From Oxalicibacterium solurbis (lineage in GTDB: Bacteria; Pseudomonadota; Gammaproteobacteria; Burkholderiales; Burkholderiaceae_D), in the NCBI RefSeq assembly GCF_014635845.1, contig NZ_BMDP01000004.1:1-64000 (forward strand): 64,000 nt of DNA, given 5' to 3'. The notes under the pieces were generated by a model. That model made no database searches. It was not told the origin of the DNA and worked only from the letters and a program-made list of their open reading frames with translations. The position numbers and the translations under genes are program-made. Positions within the stretch are counted from its first letter, which is position 1; the number at the start of each line of letters is the position of its first letter. Shown piece after piece: positions 26,160 through 35,962 of this stretch.

Positions 26160-27314
26160 TCAGGCAGGATACAGCGCGCCCAGCACGCGCAAACCTTCCG
26201 CGCCGGTCACGGCCGGCATGTTGCCCGGTTCGCGTGCATCGAAGCGTTGCGCCAGCCAGGCGAAAGCCAGTGCCTCTATCTGGTTGGGCGGAATGCCGAG
26301 CGCGTCCGTCGATTCGACGACGATGTCCGGCCGGTGCAGCTTCAACGAGAAATAGATCAGCGTCATCAGATAGGTGTTGTAGGCGCCGCCGCCGCACACG
26401 TAGACGGCTTTGGTGTCCGGCGCATGCTGTTTGATCGCATCGGCGATCGTGGTGGCGGTGAACACGGTCAGCGTCGCCTGTACGTCGGCGCTGGCGATGC
26501 CGGGGAAAGCCTCGAGTTTCTCTGCCAGCCAGGCAGGATGAAACAGGTCGCGGCCAGTGCTCTTGGGCGGTGGAGCGGACAGAAACGCTTCGTCGCGTAA
26601 TGTTGCCAGCAGTTCGGGATTGACCTTGCCGGTCTTCGCCCATTCGCCGCCGGCGTCGTACGGTTGCCCGTTGTGCTGTGCGATCCAGGCATCCAGCAGC
26701 ACGTTGCCGGGGCCGGTGTCGAAACCGATGGCCGGTACGTTGAAGCGGCTTGGCAGTACGCTGATGTTGGCGATGCCGCCGATATTGACGACGACGCGAT
26801 CTTCGTCGCGGCTGGAAAACATCGCGTAATGGAAGCCCGGCGCCAGCGGCGCACCTTGCCCGTGCGCGGCGATGTCGCGGCTGCGGAAATCGGCGATCAC
26901 GTCGATGCCGGTCAGTTCGGCCAGCAGCGCAGGATTGTTGGTCTGCCGCGTATAGCCGGCATCGGGGCGATGGCGGATCGTCTGCCCGTGCACGCCGATG
27001 GCGGTGACCTGCTGCATCGAGGTTTGCGATTGCTGCAGCAGTGCCGCGACGCATTCGGCGTAATGTTCGACGAGCCGATTGGCGGCCAGTGCCTCGCGAT
27101 GGATTTCGTCGACGCCGCTTTCCTGCAGGGCCATCAGTTCGGCGCGCAGATCGTCGGGAAAAGAAATATGTGCACTGGCGAGCGTATCGCGCAGCGTGCC
27201 GTCTTCACTGAATGCGGCGAGTGCGCCGTCGACGCCGTCAAGGCTGGTACCCGACATCAGGCCGATGTAGAGCGACACGTTGCCCGTATCGTTTTGTTGC
27301 GGGAAAAAAGACAT
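26160..27314 (-). CDS. anmK: Anhydro-N-acetylmuramic acid kinase
   Basis: Recycles cell-wall muropeptide sugar by opening and phosphorylating 1,6-anhydro-MurNAc. LYIGLMSGTSLDGVDG is the N-terminal ATP-binding signature, GVHGQTIRHRP the substrate region, VNIGGIANIS and GFDTGPGNVLLDAW the second phosphate motif, and VYVCGGGAYNTYLM the adenosine motif. The longest form has 384 residues from ATG 27314, but that ATG lies one base after the T-run of a hairpin and has no ribosome-binding site. GTG 27278, just before SLYIGLMSG, fits the family's usual N-terminus and would give 372 residues. Confidence 0.93.
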   Translation of the reverse strand: MSFFPQQNDTGNVSLYIGLMSGTSLDGVDGALAAFSEDGTLRDTLASAHISFPDDLRAELMALQESGVDEIHREALAANRLVEHYAECVAALLQQSQTSMQQVTAIGVHGQTIRHRPDAGYTRQTNNPALLAELTGIDVIADFRSRDIAAHGQGAPLAPGFHYAMFSSRDEDRVVVNIGGIANISVLPSRFNVPAIGFDTGPGNVLLDAWIAQHNGQPYDAGGEWAKTGKVNPELLATLRDEAFLSAPPPKSTGRDLFHPAWLAEKLEAFPGIASADVQATLTVFTATTIADAIKQHAPDTKAVYVCGGGAYNTYLMTLIYFSLKLHRPDIVVESTDALGIPPNQIEALAFAWLAQRFDAREPGNMPAVTGAEGLRVLGALYPA

Positions 27315-27369
27315 GAAAAAAACCGTTCGTGCGATGGAAGAGCAGTCACTCTACACCAGACGAACGGTT
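27314..27369 (-). terminator. Terminator-like hairpin between the M23 peptidase gene and anmK
   Basis: On the minus strand AACCGTTCGT (27369-27360) pairs perfectly with ACGAACGGTT (27330-27321), which runs straight into a T-tract ending at 27316. The 29-base loop holds a smaller AGAG/CTCT hairpin. The T-tract is one base from the possible anmK ATG, so this may act as an attenuator or merely mark a wrong start call. Confidence 0.65.
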
Positions 27370-27404
27370 GGCGGCCACCGCATCGATCGCGGCAGCGGAA
27401 AGAA

Positions 27405-28769
27405 TTACTTTGCGGCCAGCTGCACGTTTTCGTTTTTCGGCGTCAGCAGTGCGAAGCGATGCGACATGTCCGATGCGACGGCGCGGAAGCGCTGCATCTG
27501 CGATGCGACCAGCGGCTGTGCATTCGGGATGTTGATCTTCAGCGGATCGCGCGGCACGTTGTTGACACGGAATTCATAGTGCAAATGCGGACCGGTTGCC
27601 CAGCCGGTCATGCCGACATAACCGATCAGATCGCCCTGCGAAACTTTCATGCCCTTGTGCATGCCTTTCGCAAAACGGCTCATGTGGCCGTAGACGGTCG
27701 AATAGTTGGACCAGTGCTTGATCATGATCACGTTGCCGTAGCCGCGTTGCTGGCCGACGAAGGTGATCGTGCCATCGCCGGAGGCGCGGATCGGCGTGCC
27801 GGTGGCTGCGGCGAAGTCCACGCCCTTGTGGGCTTTCCACTTCCCGGAAATCGGGTGGCGGCGCATCGAAAAGCCCGATGAAATACGCGTGAATTGCAGC
27901 GGCGACTTGAGGAAGGCTTTCTTCAGTGATTTGCCGTCGAAGCTGTAATAGCCGCCGCTCTTGCCCGGTTCATCGAACCAGACCGCCTGATAGGTCGACG
28001 GGCCGTTCATGAATTCGCCGGCCAGCACGCGGCCGGAATAGGCGAATTGGCCGTTCATCCAGAATGTTTCGTAGACGACATTGAAGCGGTCGCCGCGGCG
28101 CAGGTCGGAGCCGAAGTCGATGTCGGTCGAAAACATGTCGACGATCTGCATGGCGACGTTGTCGGGAATCTGCGCAGCGTCGGTGGCGGCGAACAGCGAC
28201 GAGCGAATGGTGCCGGTACGCATTTCGACGCGGCGTTCCAGCACGCCCGGCGTGTCGGTCGAGGAGAACTTGTCGCCGTCGCGCGTGATGACGATGTTGC
28301 GCACCGTGCCGTCGCGGCTGTCCATGACCGTGCTGCTGAGGCGGGTCAGTTCGCCATTCTGGTCGGTCTGAGCCTGCACGCGCTTGCCGGCCTTCAGGCT
28401 CAGCAGGTTGCGGGCGGTAGGATCGGATTTGATGAAGCTGACGGCATCGTTGTCGTCGACGCCGAGGCGATCGAGCAGCGTGCCCAGCGTATCGCCGTAG
28501 CGCACGCGCTCTTCGTTGATGTAGTGCTGGCTGCTTTCGTCCAGTGTCGCGATCTGTTCGGACAGTTGCGGAAGCTGCAATTCGCGCGTGATGGACTTGA
28601 TCGGCAGATCGTCCGCATCGGGCGCCATCGGGGCGACGCCGGCTGCGCCGAAGGCACACAGGGCCAGGAGCAATGCAGAGGCGGAAACGATGCGGGTTTT
28701 ACGCGATGAACCGAGAAGTAGCTTCTTTCCTGCTGAGGCGGCGCTCAGGAATCTGTTCAATGTCAACAT
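27405..28769 (-). CDS. M23 family peptidoglycan endopeptidase (MepM-like)
   Basis: A 454-residue envelope protein with an N-terminal membrane anchor or uncleaved signal (about residues 26-48), then a LysM/OapA-like region (RVRYGDTLGTLLDRLGVDDND; LSLKAGKRVQ), and a C-terminal LytM zinc peptidase. The zinc motifs are intact: HKGVDFAAATGTPI (about residue 314) and GPHLHYEF (about 394), so it should be an active cross-link cutter rather than a degenerate activator. It is divergent from tyrS and upstream of anmK on the same strand, although a hairpin separates the two. Confidence 0.92.
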   Translation of the reverse strand: MLTLNRFLSAASAGKKLLLGSSRKTRIVSASALLLALCAFGAAGVAPMAPDADDLPIKSITRELQLPQLSEQIATLDESSQHYINEERVRYGDTLGTLLDRLGVDDNDAVSFIKSDPTARNLLSLKAGKRVQAQTDQNGELTRLSSTVMDSRDGTVRNIVITRDGDKFSSTDTPGVLERRVEMRTGTIRSSLFAATDAAQIPDNVAMQIVDMFSTDIDFGSDLRRGDRFNVVYETFWMNGQFAYSGRVLAGEFMNGPSTYQAVWFDEPGKSGGYYSFDGKSLKKAFLKSPLQFTRISSGFSMRRHPISGKWKAHKGVDFAAATGTPIRASGDGTITFVGQQRGYGNVIMIKHWSNYSTVYGHMSRFAKGMHKGMKVSQGDLIGYVGMTGWATGPHLHYEFRVNNVPRDPLKINIPNAQPLVASQMQRFRAVASDMSHRFALLTPKNENVQLAAK

Positions 28770-28947
28770 GCAATAAGTTAAAATCAGCCGCTTGTCGGTT
28801 TCTATCTTGTTGCTTTTATCAGATTCGGGACGGCAAGGTTAAATAAAGGATTTTGCAGATTTAAATAAACGGGCATTGTACCGGCTTCTGCTTTTCCTAC
28901 ATCCCTTTTTCCCCGCTTTTTCTCTTTTTCTTACAATTTTTCTCGAC

Positions 28948-30189
28948 ATGGACGTTTCATCTTCCTCCAGTGCAGCTGCACTTCCGCTTTCTGATTCCGT
29001 GCAGGAGGCCCTGGCAGTCGCGAAACGCGGCGTCGAGGAGCTGCTGATCGAATCCGAGTTCGCGCAGAAACTGGCGCGCTCCGAGCAGAGCGGCAAGCCG
29101 TTGCGCATCAAGCTCGGCCTGGACCCGACCGCACCGGATTTGCACCTGGGACACACGGTCGTTCTCAACAAGCTGCGCCAGTTGCAGGATCTGGGGCATC
29201 AGGTGATTTTCCTGATCGGCGACTTCACGTCGATGATCGGCGATCCGTCGGGCCGCAATGCCACGCGACCGCCGTTGACCAGAGAGCAAATCGAGGAGAA
29301 CGCGAAGACCTATTTCGCGCAGGCAAGCCTGGTACTCGATCCGCAGCGCACCGAGATTCGCTACAACTCCGAATGGTGCGATCCGCTGGGCGCGCGCGGC
29401 ATGATCGAGCTGGCCGCCAAGTACACGGTGGCGCGCATCCTCGAGCGCGAGGATTTCACCAAACGTTTCCATTCGAACACGCCGATCTCGCTGCACGAAT
29501 TCCTGTACCCGCTGATGCAGGGCTATGACTCGGTTGCGCTGAAATCCGATCTGGAGCTCGGTGGCACTGACCAGAAGTTCAACCTGCTGGTCGGCCGTGA
29601 ATTGCAGAAGAGCTACGGCCAGGAGCAGCAGTGCATCCTGACGATGCCGCTGCTGGAAGGCCTGGATGGCGTCGAGAAGATGTCGAAGTCGAAAGGCAAT
29701 TACATCGGCATCACGGAACCGGCCAACACGATGTTCGCCAAGGTGATGAGCATTTCCGATGTGATGATGTGGCGCTATTACGAATTGCTGTCGTTCCGTT
29801 CGCTGAACGAGATCGCACAGTTTCGCAGCGAGATCGAAGGCGGTCGCAATCCGCGCGACATCAAGGTGCTGCTGGCGAAGGAAATCGTCGCGCGTTTCCA
29901 TTCGGCACAGGCGGCTGATGGTGCGCTGGACGATTTCGTCAATCGCTCCAAGGGCGGCATTCCGGACGACATTCCGGAAGTCGCCTTATCCGGCGCGCCG
30001 CTCGGCATCGGCCAGTTGCTGAAGCAGGCCAATCTGTGCGCATCGACATCGGAAGCGCTGCGCATGGTCGAGCAGGGCGGCGTGCGCATCGACGGCGCCG
30101 TCATCAGCGACAAGGCCTTGAAAGTGGAAACCGGCACTTGCGTGGTGCAGGTCGGCAAGCGCAAGTTTGCGCGCGTCACGCTGGCATGA
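28948..30189 (+). CDS. tyrS: Tyrosyl-tRNA synthetase
   Basis: Charges tRNA-Tyr. A 413-residue class I synthetase of the TyrS type lacking lysine in the usual KFGKS form: the first signature is HLGHT (66-70) and the second KMSKSKGN near 243, the KMSKS-type branch common in proteobacteria. The C-terminal S4 RNA-binding domain ([20 protein letters not shown]) is present. ATG 28948 gives the usual family N-terminus; an upstream in-frame start at 28876 would add 24 hydrophobic residues and was rejected. dtd follows 49 bases later. Confidence 0.96.
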   Translation: MDVSSSSSAAALPLSDSVQEALAVAKRGVEELLIESEFAQKLARSEQSGKPLRIKLGLDPTAPDLHLGHTVVLNKLRQLQDLGHQVIFLIGDFTSMIGDPSGRNATRPPLTREQIEENAKTYFAQASLVLDPQRTEIRYNSEWCDPLGARGMIELAAKYTVARILEREDFTKRFHSNTPISLHEFLYPLMQGYDSVALKSDLELGGTDQKFNLLVGRELQKSYGQEQQCILTMPLLEGLDGVEKMSKSKGNYIGITEPANTMFAKVMSISDVMMWRYYELLSFRSLNEIAQFRSEIEGGRNPRDIKVLLAKEIVARFHSAQAADGALDDFVNRSKGGIPDDIPEVALSGAPLGIGQLLKQANLCASTSEALRMVEQGGVRIDGAVISDKALKVETGTCVVQVGKRKFARVTLA

Positions 30190-30238
30190 CGCTGGTGTGG
30201 CGCCGGTATAACGTCGTTTTGATTGTGCCTGTCAGAAC

Positions 30239-30706
30239 ATGATTGCGCTGCTGCAGCGGGTAACGCAGGCACGCGTCGATGTCGGCGGCGAAGCCGTCGG
30301 CAAGATTGGCGCGGGTTTGATGGTGCTGCTTTGCGCCGAGCGCGGCGATACCGAAAGGGAAGCGGCCGCGCTGCTGAAGAAACTGTTGTCGTATCGCGTC
30401 TTCGCCGACGATGCAGGCAGGATGAACCGCAGCATCGCCGACATCGGCGGCGGCCTGCTGCTGGTGCCGCAGTTCACGCTGGCGGCCGATACGCGTTCCG
30501 GCACACGTCCTTCGTTCACGCCGGCTGCGCCGCCGGACGAAGCATGTGCGTTGTTCGACCGTTTCGTCCAGCTGGCGCGCGAGACACATACGCATGCACT
30601 GGTCGCGACAGGCCGTTTCGGCGCCGACATGCAGGTCTCGCTGACCAACGACGGACCGGTGACATTCTGGCTGCAGATCCGGCCGGGCGAAGTTCGCCCC
30701 GGCTGA
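30239..30706 (+). CDS. dtd: D-aminoacyl-tRNA deacylase
   Basis: Removes D-amino acids (and glycine from tRNA-Ala) mischarged on tRNA. It has 155 residues. [13 protein letters not shown] begins the fold, the active-site strand reads [16 protein letters not shown] where most homologues have SQFTL, and the cross-subunit loop appears as NDGPVTFWL, the usual NxGPVT motif. It lies directly after tyrS, fitting a proofreading role beside a synthetase that can charge D-tyrosine. Confidence 0.95.
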   Translation: MIALLQRVTQARVDVGGEAVGKIGAGLMVLLCAERGDTEREAAALLKKLLSYRVFADDAGRMNRSIADIGGGLLLVPQFTLAADTRSGTRPSFTPAAPPDEACALFDRFVQLARETHTHALVATGRFGADMQVSLTNDGPVTFWLQIRPGEVRPG

Positions 30707-30758
30707 TCGTTTGCCGCAATCCCGCTACAATGCGCCAACACCGAACGACGAGGACATG

Positions 30759-31415
30759 ATGAAACTGTGGAGTGACTCTTTCAAGGACGGCGAGGCGATT
30801 CCCGGCGAATTCGCCTTCTGCGTCATCGATCCGGCAGCACATGTCGCCATGTCATCCAACCGCAATCCGCACCTGGCATGGAGCGATGCGCCGGCCGGCG
30901 TTCAATCCTATGCATTGATCGTGCATGACCCCGACGTGCCGTCGCGCGGCGACGACGTCAATCAGGAAGGCAAGACCGTGCCGGCCGATCTGCCGCGCGT
31001 CGACTTTTTCCACTGGACGCTGGTCGATATTCCATCGAACGTGAATGCGATCGCTGCCGGCACATTTTCCGATGGCGTCACGCCGCGCGGCAAGGCTGGT
31101 CCGGCCATCGCGGATTCGTCGATTCCCGACGCACGTCACGGCATCAACGACTACACCGGCTGGTTCTCGCAGGACAAGGATATGTCCGGCGACTACTTCG
31201 GCTACGACGGTCCGTGCCCGCCGTGGAATGATGCGATCGCGCATCGCTATACGTTCACGTTGTATGCGCTGGATATCGCTTCGCTGCCGGTGCATGGCCG
31301 CTTCAACGGTGTTCAGGCACGCGCAGCCATCGCCGGCCACGTGCTGGCCGAGGCATCGCTGACCGGCTGGTATTCATTGAACCCTTCCGTACCTGCAACG
31401 GGAAAAAAAGCGTGA
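30759..31415 (+). CDS. YbhB/YbcL family Raf-kinase-inhibitor-like protein
   Basis: A 218-residue PEBP-fold protein. The conserved ligand-pocket motifs are SYALIVHDPDVP, FFHWTLVDIP and the later GYDGPCPPWNDAIAHRYTFTLYALD, which holds the GPCPP and H-R-Y blocks typical of bacterial YbhB/YbcL. No signal peptide is visible. Two ATGs lie in tandem (30756, 30759); the second has the better spacing from GAGG. Its stop overlaps the GTG of the following histidine phosphatase by four bases, implying translational coupling. The bacterial role of this family is not settled. Confidence 0.88.
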   Translation: MKLWSDSFKDGEAIPGEFAFCVIDPAAHVAMSSNRNPHLAWSDAPAGVQSYALIVHDPDVPSRGDDVNQEGKTVPADLPRVDFFHWTLVDIPSNVNAIAAGTFSDGVTPRGKAGPAIADSSIPDARHGINDYTGWFSQDKDMSGDYFGYDGPCPPWNDAIAHRYTFTLYALDIASLPVHGRFNGVQARAAIAGHVLAEASLTGWYSLNPSVPATGKKA

Positions 31416-32062
31416 TCGAACTGCTGCTGATCCGCCACGGCGAGACCGAGTGGAATGTCGAGAAGCGCCTGCAAGGCCATCGCGATATCACGCTCAATCG
31501 CGAAGGATTGCGTCAGGCGCTGGCACTGGGCCGCTGTCTGCTCGACGAGCCGATCGATGCCATCTATTCCAGCGATCTGCAGCGCGCGTTGCATACGGCG
31601 CAGGCGATCGCCGTGCCGCGCGGCATGGATGTGCTGCTGGAAAAAGGATTGCGCGAGCGCTGCTTCGGCGCTTTTGAAGGGCTGGTTCATCCCGAGATCA
31701 ATGCACGTTATCCGGATGACTACGCTGCCTGGCAACGGCGTGATGTCGATGCCCGCTATCCGAGCGGCGAATTCCATGCGGAAACGTTGCGCGAATTCAT
31801 GCAGCGCACACTGGATTGCATCGAACGTCTGGCGAATCATCCCGGCCGCAAGCGCATCGTGCTCGTCACCCACGGCGGCGTGCTGGATGCCGTCTATCGT
31901 CGCGCGACCGGCATGGCAAGCGAACTGCCGCGCGATTTCGATGTGCTGAACGCCAGCATCAATCGTGTCAGCTGGGATGGCCGCGATTTTCGCATCATCA
32001 AATGGGCAGACGTTTCGCATCTGGCCAATGCGTCGCTCGACGAGATCGACCATCTGCAATAG
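31412..32062 (+). CDS. Histidine phosphatase family protein (phosphoglycerate-mutase-like)
   Basis: A 216-residue phosphatase of the histidine-phosphatase superfamily. LLIRHGETEWN (residues 5-15) carries the nucleophilic histidine H9, the acid loop has LRERCFGAFEGL, and VTHGGVLDA near residue 152 the second histidine. Arg residues in RLQGH and YSSDLQRALHTAQ complete the pocket. The start is GTG inside the preceding stop (GTGA). Homologues are annotated as GpmB or CobC-like; the substrate cannot be decided. A weak hairpin (AGGCAA/TTGCCT, 32162-32176) with a T-rich tail follows in the gap. Confidence 0.9.
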   Translation: MIELLLIRHGETEWNVEKRLQGHRDITLNREGLRQALALGRCLLDEPIDAIYSSDLQRALHTAQAIAVPRGMDVLLEKGLRERCFGAFEGLVHPEINARYPDDYAAWQRRDVDARYPSGEFHAETLREFMQRTLDCIERLANHPGRKRIVLVTHGGVLDAVYRRATGMASELPRDFDVLNASINRVSWDGRDFRIIKWADVSHLANASLDEIDHLQ

Positions 32063-32262
32063 CTTTCCCCATCAGTACCCGTAAATAACAAGCAAGCAAA
32101 GCAGTAAACCGAAGAAACAGGCGCCGCCAATTCGGCAATTGGCGACAAAGCATTGCCGTGCAGGCAACGTTTGCCTATTTTTTACGCAACACGACTCGGC
32201 AGTGCGAACGGATGCGGCTAAAATAGCCGCTTTTCCCCAATCCTTCCGAGATAGCAGCGCAC

Positions 32263-33279
32263 GTGAAGATCGGTCCGTATTCCCTGGCGAACAATGTCTT
32301 CGTCGCTCCGATGGCAGGGGTGACGGATAGGCCTTTCCGCCAGTTGTGCAAGCAGCTTGGCGCCGGATATGCGGTGTCGGAAATGGCAGCATCGAATCCG
32401 CGCCTGTGGGCATCGGAAAAATCCGCGCGTCGCATCAACCACGAAGGCGAGATGGAACCGAAGGCGGTACAGATCGCCGGCGCCGATCCGACGATGCTGG
32501 CCGAGTGCGCAAAATTCAACGTTGCGCGCGGCGCGCAGATCATCGACATCAACATGGGCTGCCCGGTCAAGAAGGTCTGCAATGCCTGGTGCGGTTCGGC
32601 GCTGCTACAGCACGAGGCGCTGGTGGCGCAGATTCTGGAAGCAGTCGTCGCTGCGGTCGACGTGCCGGTCACGCTGAAATTCCGCACCGGCTGGGATCGC
32701 GCACACAAGAATGCGCTGCAGATTGCGCGCATCGCCGAGCAGAGCGGCATCGCGATGCTGACGCTGCATGGCCGCACGCGTGCCGACGGCTACAGCGGCG
32801 AGGCGGAATACGAGACGATTGCAGCGGTGAAGGCTGCCGTGTCGATTCCCGTCGTTGCCAACGGCGACATCACGACGCCGGAAAAGGCGCAGTACGTATT
32901 GCAACAGACCGGCGCCGATGCCGTGATGATCGGTCGCGCGGCGCAGGGCCGTCCGTGGATATTCCGCGAGATCGACCATTACCTGCGCACCGGTGCGCAT
33001 CTGCCTTCGCCGCAAATAACGGAAGTGAAGATGCTGATGCACGAGCATCTGCGCGCGCATTACGCGTTCTATGGCGATTATCTCGGCGTGCGTACCGCGC
33101 GCAAGCATATCGGCTGGTATGTGCGCGACCTGGAAGGCGGCGAAGTATTCCGCCAGCAGATGAACCGCATCGAGGATTGCGCGGCGCAGCTGGACGCGGT
33201 CGACGCCTTCTTCGAATTGCAGGCGGCACAGGGTGAGCGGTTACAATATCGGCCTGCTGAAGAAAAGCTGGCCGCCTGA
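32263..33279 (+). CDS. dusB: tRNA-dihydrouridine synthase B
   Basis: FMN enzyme reducing uridines in the D-loop of tRNAs. It has 338 residues with a GTG start. VAPMAGVTDRPFR opens the barrel, the catalytic cysteine is C100 in INMGCPVKKVCNAW, LTLHGRTRADGYSG and VANGDITTPE form the flavin-binding turns, and GADAVMIGRAAQGRPW the phosphate-binding end. The stretch after KKVCN reads AWCGSALL. Followed 68 bases on by fis, the classic dusB-fis arrangement. Confidence 0.95.
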   Translation: MKIGPYSLANNVFVAPMAGVTDRPFRQLCKQLGAGYAVSEMAASNPRLWASEKSARRINHEGEMEPKAVQIAGADPTMLAECAKFNVARGAQIIDINMGCPVKKVCNAWCGSALLQHEALVAQILEAVVAAVDVPVTLKFRTGWDRAHKNALQIARIAEQSGIAMLTLHGRTRADGYSGEAEYETIAAVKAAVSIPVVANGDITTPEKAQYVLQQTGADAVMIGRAAQGRPWIFREIDHYLRTGAHLPSPQITEVKMLMHEHLRAHYAFYGDYLGVRTARKHIGWYVRDLEGGEVFRQQMNRIEDCAAQLDAVDAFFELQAAQGERLQYRPAEEKLAA

Positions 33280-33347
33280 CTGCAGGGCAAGCTGAAGACA
33301 TTCCATTCCGGCCCTGCGGCCAGCAAAGAAGTGCGAGCAACGATCAA

Positions 33348-33581
33348 ATGAGCAAAGACAATATCCAGGACGTCGTCAGAAAAAGCCTTGAGAAATATTT
33401 CAGGGATCTGGGCGAACAGAAGCCGTCGAACGTCTACGACATGGTGATCTTCACCGTCGAGCGCCCGATTCTCGAGGCAGTGATGGCGCGCGCCGACGGC
33501 AACCAGTCGCATGCGGCGGAAATGCTGGGCATCAATCGCAACACGTTGCGCAAGAAACTGCAGGAACACGATCTGCTGTAA
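33348..33581 (+). CDS. fis: DNA-binding protein Fis
   Basis: Nucleoid-associated protein and transcription factor, a 77-residue homodimer, shorter at the N-terminus than enteric Fis as is usual in betaproteobacteria. The C-terminal helix-turn-helix is clear: AEMLGINRNTLRKKLQEHDLL, with the preceding helix ARADGNQSHAA. Located between dusB and purH; the gap to purH contains two strong hairpins. Confidence 0.96.
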   Translation: MSKDNIQDVVRKSLEKYFRDLGEQKPSNVYDMVIFTVERPILEAVMARADGNQSHAAEMLGINRNTLRKKLQEHDLL

Positions 33582-33587
33582 CCAATC

Positions 33588-33617
33588 CGCCTTCCCGCGC
33601 ACGCTCCGGGGAAGGCG
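33588..33617 (+). other. Hairpin after fis
   Basis: CGCCTTCCC and GGGAAGGCG form a perfect 9-bp stem around a 12-base loop, starting 7 bases past the fis stop. No T-run follows, so it is not a standard terminator; it may stabilise the dusB-fis transcript or belong to the purH leader structure. Confidence 0.5.
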
Positions 33618-33698
33618 AATAACGCAAGAATTCCGGTGGCGTGCGCAATGTGCATGACATGTTCATGACATTCTTCCGCCAGTGCTCTTGCGTTATTC
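33617..33698 (+). repeat. Long inverted repeat in the purH leader
   Basis: GAATAACGCAAGA (33617-33629) is a perfect 13-bp complement of TCTTGCGTTATTC (33686-33698). Inside, GGTGG and CCGCC extend the stem, and the apex holds the direct repeat CATGACAT at 33653 and 33664. The structure ends 18 bases before the purH start codon. It could be an RNA element controlling purH or a DNA operator. Confidence 0.55.
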
Positions 33699-33716
33699 AT
33701 CAATCCGACATTCATC

Positions 33717-35282
33717 ATGATCAAACAAGCTCTCATTTCTGTTTCCGACAAGACAGGTGTGCTGGATTTCGCACGTGCGCTGTCGGGCATGGGCGTGCAT
33801 ATCCTGTCCACCGGCGGCACTGCGAAACTGCTGGCTGAAAACGGTATCCAGGTCACCGAAGTGGCCGATTACACGGGCTTCCCGGAAATGCTGGATGGCC
33901 GCGTGAAGACGCTGCATCCGAAGGTGCATGGCGGCATCCTGGCGCGCCGCGATTTTCCGGAGCACGTCGCCGCGTTGCAGCAGCACGGCATCCCGACGAT
34001 CGACATGGTGGTTGTCAACCTGTATCCGTTCCAGCAGACGATTGCACGCGAGCACTGCTCGCTGGAGGACGCGATCGAGAATATCGACATCGGCGGCCCG
34101 GCGATGCTGCGTTCGTCGGCAAAGAATCACAAGGACGTCACCGTCATCTGCGATCCGACCGATTATGCGCAGGTGCTGGCCGAAATGAAGGCGCATAACG
34201 GCGAAGTGACGTTCGAAACCAAGTTTGCATTGGCGAAGAAAGTGTTTGCGCACACCGCGCAATACGATGGCGCGATCACCAACTATTTCACGTCGCTCGG
34301 CAGCGACAAGCAGCACGCGACGCGCAGTTCTTATCCGGCTACGCTGAACCTGCATTTCGACAAGGTGCAGGAAATGCGTTACGGCGAGAATCCGCATCAG
34401 TCGGCCGCCTTCTACCGTGAAACCAATCCGCAGGCAGGTGCGCTGGCCAATTACACGCAGTTGCAGGGCAAGGAACTGTCGTACAACAACATTGCCGATG
34501 CCGATGCTGCGTGGGAATGCGTGAAGACATTCGACGAAGCAGCCTGCGTCATCATCAAGCATGCGAATCCGTGCGGTGTCGCCATCGGCATGACACCGCT
34601 GGAGGCCTACAGCAAGGCATTGCAGACCGATCCGACGTCAGCCTTCGGCGGCATCATCGCGTTCAATCGTGAACTTGACGGCAATGCAGCGGAAGCGGTC
34701 GCCAAGCAGTTCGTCGAAGTGCTGATCGCGCCGTCGTTCAGCGAGCAGGCGAAGAAAGTATTTTCCGGCAAGCAGAACGTGCGCCTGCTGGAAATCCCGT
34801 TGGGCGATGCGGTCAACCGCTATGACCTGAAGCGTGTCGGCGGCGGCCTGCTGGTGCAGTCGCCGGATGCGAAAAACGTCGCGCTGGCCGAACTGAAAGT
34901 GGTGACGAAGAAACAGCCGACGCCACAGCAACTGCAGGAACTGATGTTCGCGTGGCGCGTCGCCAAGTTCGTCAAGTCGAATGCCATCGTGTTCTGCAAG
35001 GACGGCATGACGATGGGCGTCGGTGCCGGCCAGATGAGCCGCATCGATTCGGCGCGCATCGCATCGATCAAGGCGATGAATGCCGGCCTGTCGCTGGTCG
35101 GCACGGCGGTGGCGTCGGATGCTTTCTTCCCGTTTCGTGACGGTCTCGACGTTGTCGTCGAAGCAGGTGCGACCGCGGTCATCCATCCGGGCGGCTCGAT
35201 GCGCGACCAGGAAGTCGTCGACGCGGCTGATGAACATGGCATCGTGATGGTGCTGACCGGCACGCGCCACTTCCGCCACTGA
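33717..35282 (+). CDS. purH: Bifunctional AICAR transformylase / IMP cyclohydrolase
   Basis: Last two steps of purine synthesis. It has 521 residues. The N-terminal cyclohydrolase (about 1-195) opens [20 protein letters not shown] and includes STGGTAKLL and [15 protein letters not shown]; the C-terminal transformylase has [14 protein letters not shown] and the catalytic Lys-His in [11 protein letters not shown] near residue 280, ending in DRFPFRDG-type sequence (FFPFRDGLD) and [10 protein letters not shown]. It lies 135 bases after fis with a highly structured leader between. Confidence 0.97.
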   Translation: MIKQALISVSDKTGVLDFARALSGMGVHILSTGGTAKLLAENGIQVTEVADYTGFPEMLDGRVKTLHPKVHGGILARRDFPEHVAALQQHGIPTIDMVVVNLYPFQQTIAREHCSLEDAIENIDIGGPAMLRSSAKNHKDVTVICDPTDYAQVLAEMKAHNGEVTFETKFALAKKVFAHTAQYDGAITNYFTSLGSDKQHATRSSYPATLNLHFDKVQEMRYGENPHQSAAFYRETNPQAGALANYTQLQGKELSYNNIADADAAWECVKTFDEAACVIIKHANPCGVAIGMTPLEAYSKALQTDPTSAFGGIIAFNRELDGNAAEAVAKQFVEVLIAPSFSEQAKKVFSGKQNVRLLEIPLGDAVNRYDLKRVGGGLLVQSPDAKNVALAELKVVTKKQPTPQQLQELMFAWRVAKFVKSNAIVFCKDGMTMGVGAGQMSRIDSARIASIKAMNAGLSLVGTAVASDAFFPFRDGLDVVVEAGATAVIHPGGSMRDQEVVDAADEHGIVMVLTGTRHFRH

Positions 35283-35352
35283 TCGTTGCAAATTACCCGA
35301 ACAGGAGAGCGTCCGCTATGATGTGGGCGTTCTCCTTTTCATTTGTGCTTCC

Positions 35353-35895
35353 ATGAAAATCCTCGGCATCGATCCCGGTCTGCGTACCACGGGTTTCGGC
35401 GTGATCCACAAGCAGGGCAACAAGCTCAGCTACATCGCGTCGGGCACGATCAAGACCGCCGAGGCGGATCTGCCGCAACGGCTGAAGACCATCCTCGGTG
35501 GCGTCGCCGAAATCATCGCAACGTATCGGCCGGATTGTGCGGCCATCGAGAAAGTCTTCGTCAACGTCAACCCGCAATCGACGCTGCTGCTGGGGCAGGC
35601 GCGCGGTGCGGCGATCTGTGCGCTGGTCAATGCGGATCTGCTGGTGGCTGAATACACGGCGCTGCAGGTCAAGCAGGCTGTCGCCGGTCATGGCAAGGCA
35701 CAGAAGGCACAGGTGCAGGACATGGTGCAACGATTGCTGCAACTGCCGGGTTTGCCCGGCACCGATGCTGCCGATGCATTGGGTGTGGCGATCTGCCATG
35801 CGCATAGCGGCGATGCATTGTCGTCGCTCGGTGCACTGGCGCCGGAACTGGCGAAGAAAGGCTTGCGCGTGCGCGGCGGCCGTCTGGTCGGCTGA
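35353..35895 (+). CDS. ruvC: Holliday junction resolvase RuvC
   Basis: Cuts Holliday junctions during recombinational repair. It has 180 residues. Catalytic acids are visible: D7 in [15 protein letters not shown]66 region in AAIEKVFVN, and the aspartates of [16 protein letters not shown] near 140. ATG 35353 gives the standard N-terminus; a start at 35323 lies in the gap and adds ten unlike residues. ruvA follows after 67 bases. Confidence 0.96.
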   Translation: MKILGIDPGLRTTGFGVIHKQGNKLSYIASGTIKTAEADLPQRLKTILGGVAEIIATYRPDCAAIEKVFVNVNPQSTLLLGQARGAAICALVNADLLVAEYTALQVKQAVAGHGKAQKAQVQDMVQRLLQLPGLPGTDAADALGVAICHAHSGDALSSLGALAPELAKKGLRVRGGRLVG

Positions 35896-35962
35896 TGTTT
35901 GCTTCGGACGGCTTCACTATCATTTCTGTTTTCATTCCCGTTTTTCATTCAAGGTCATCGCA

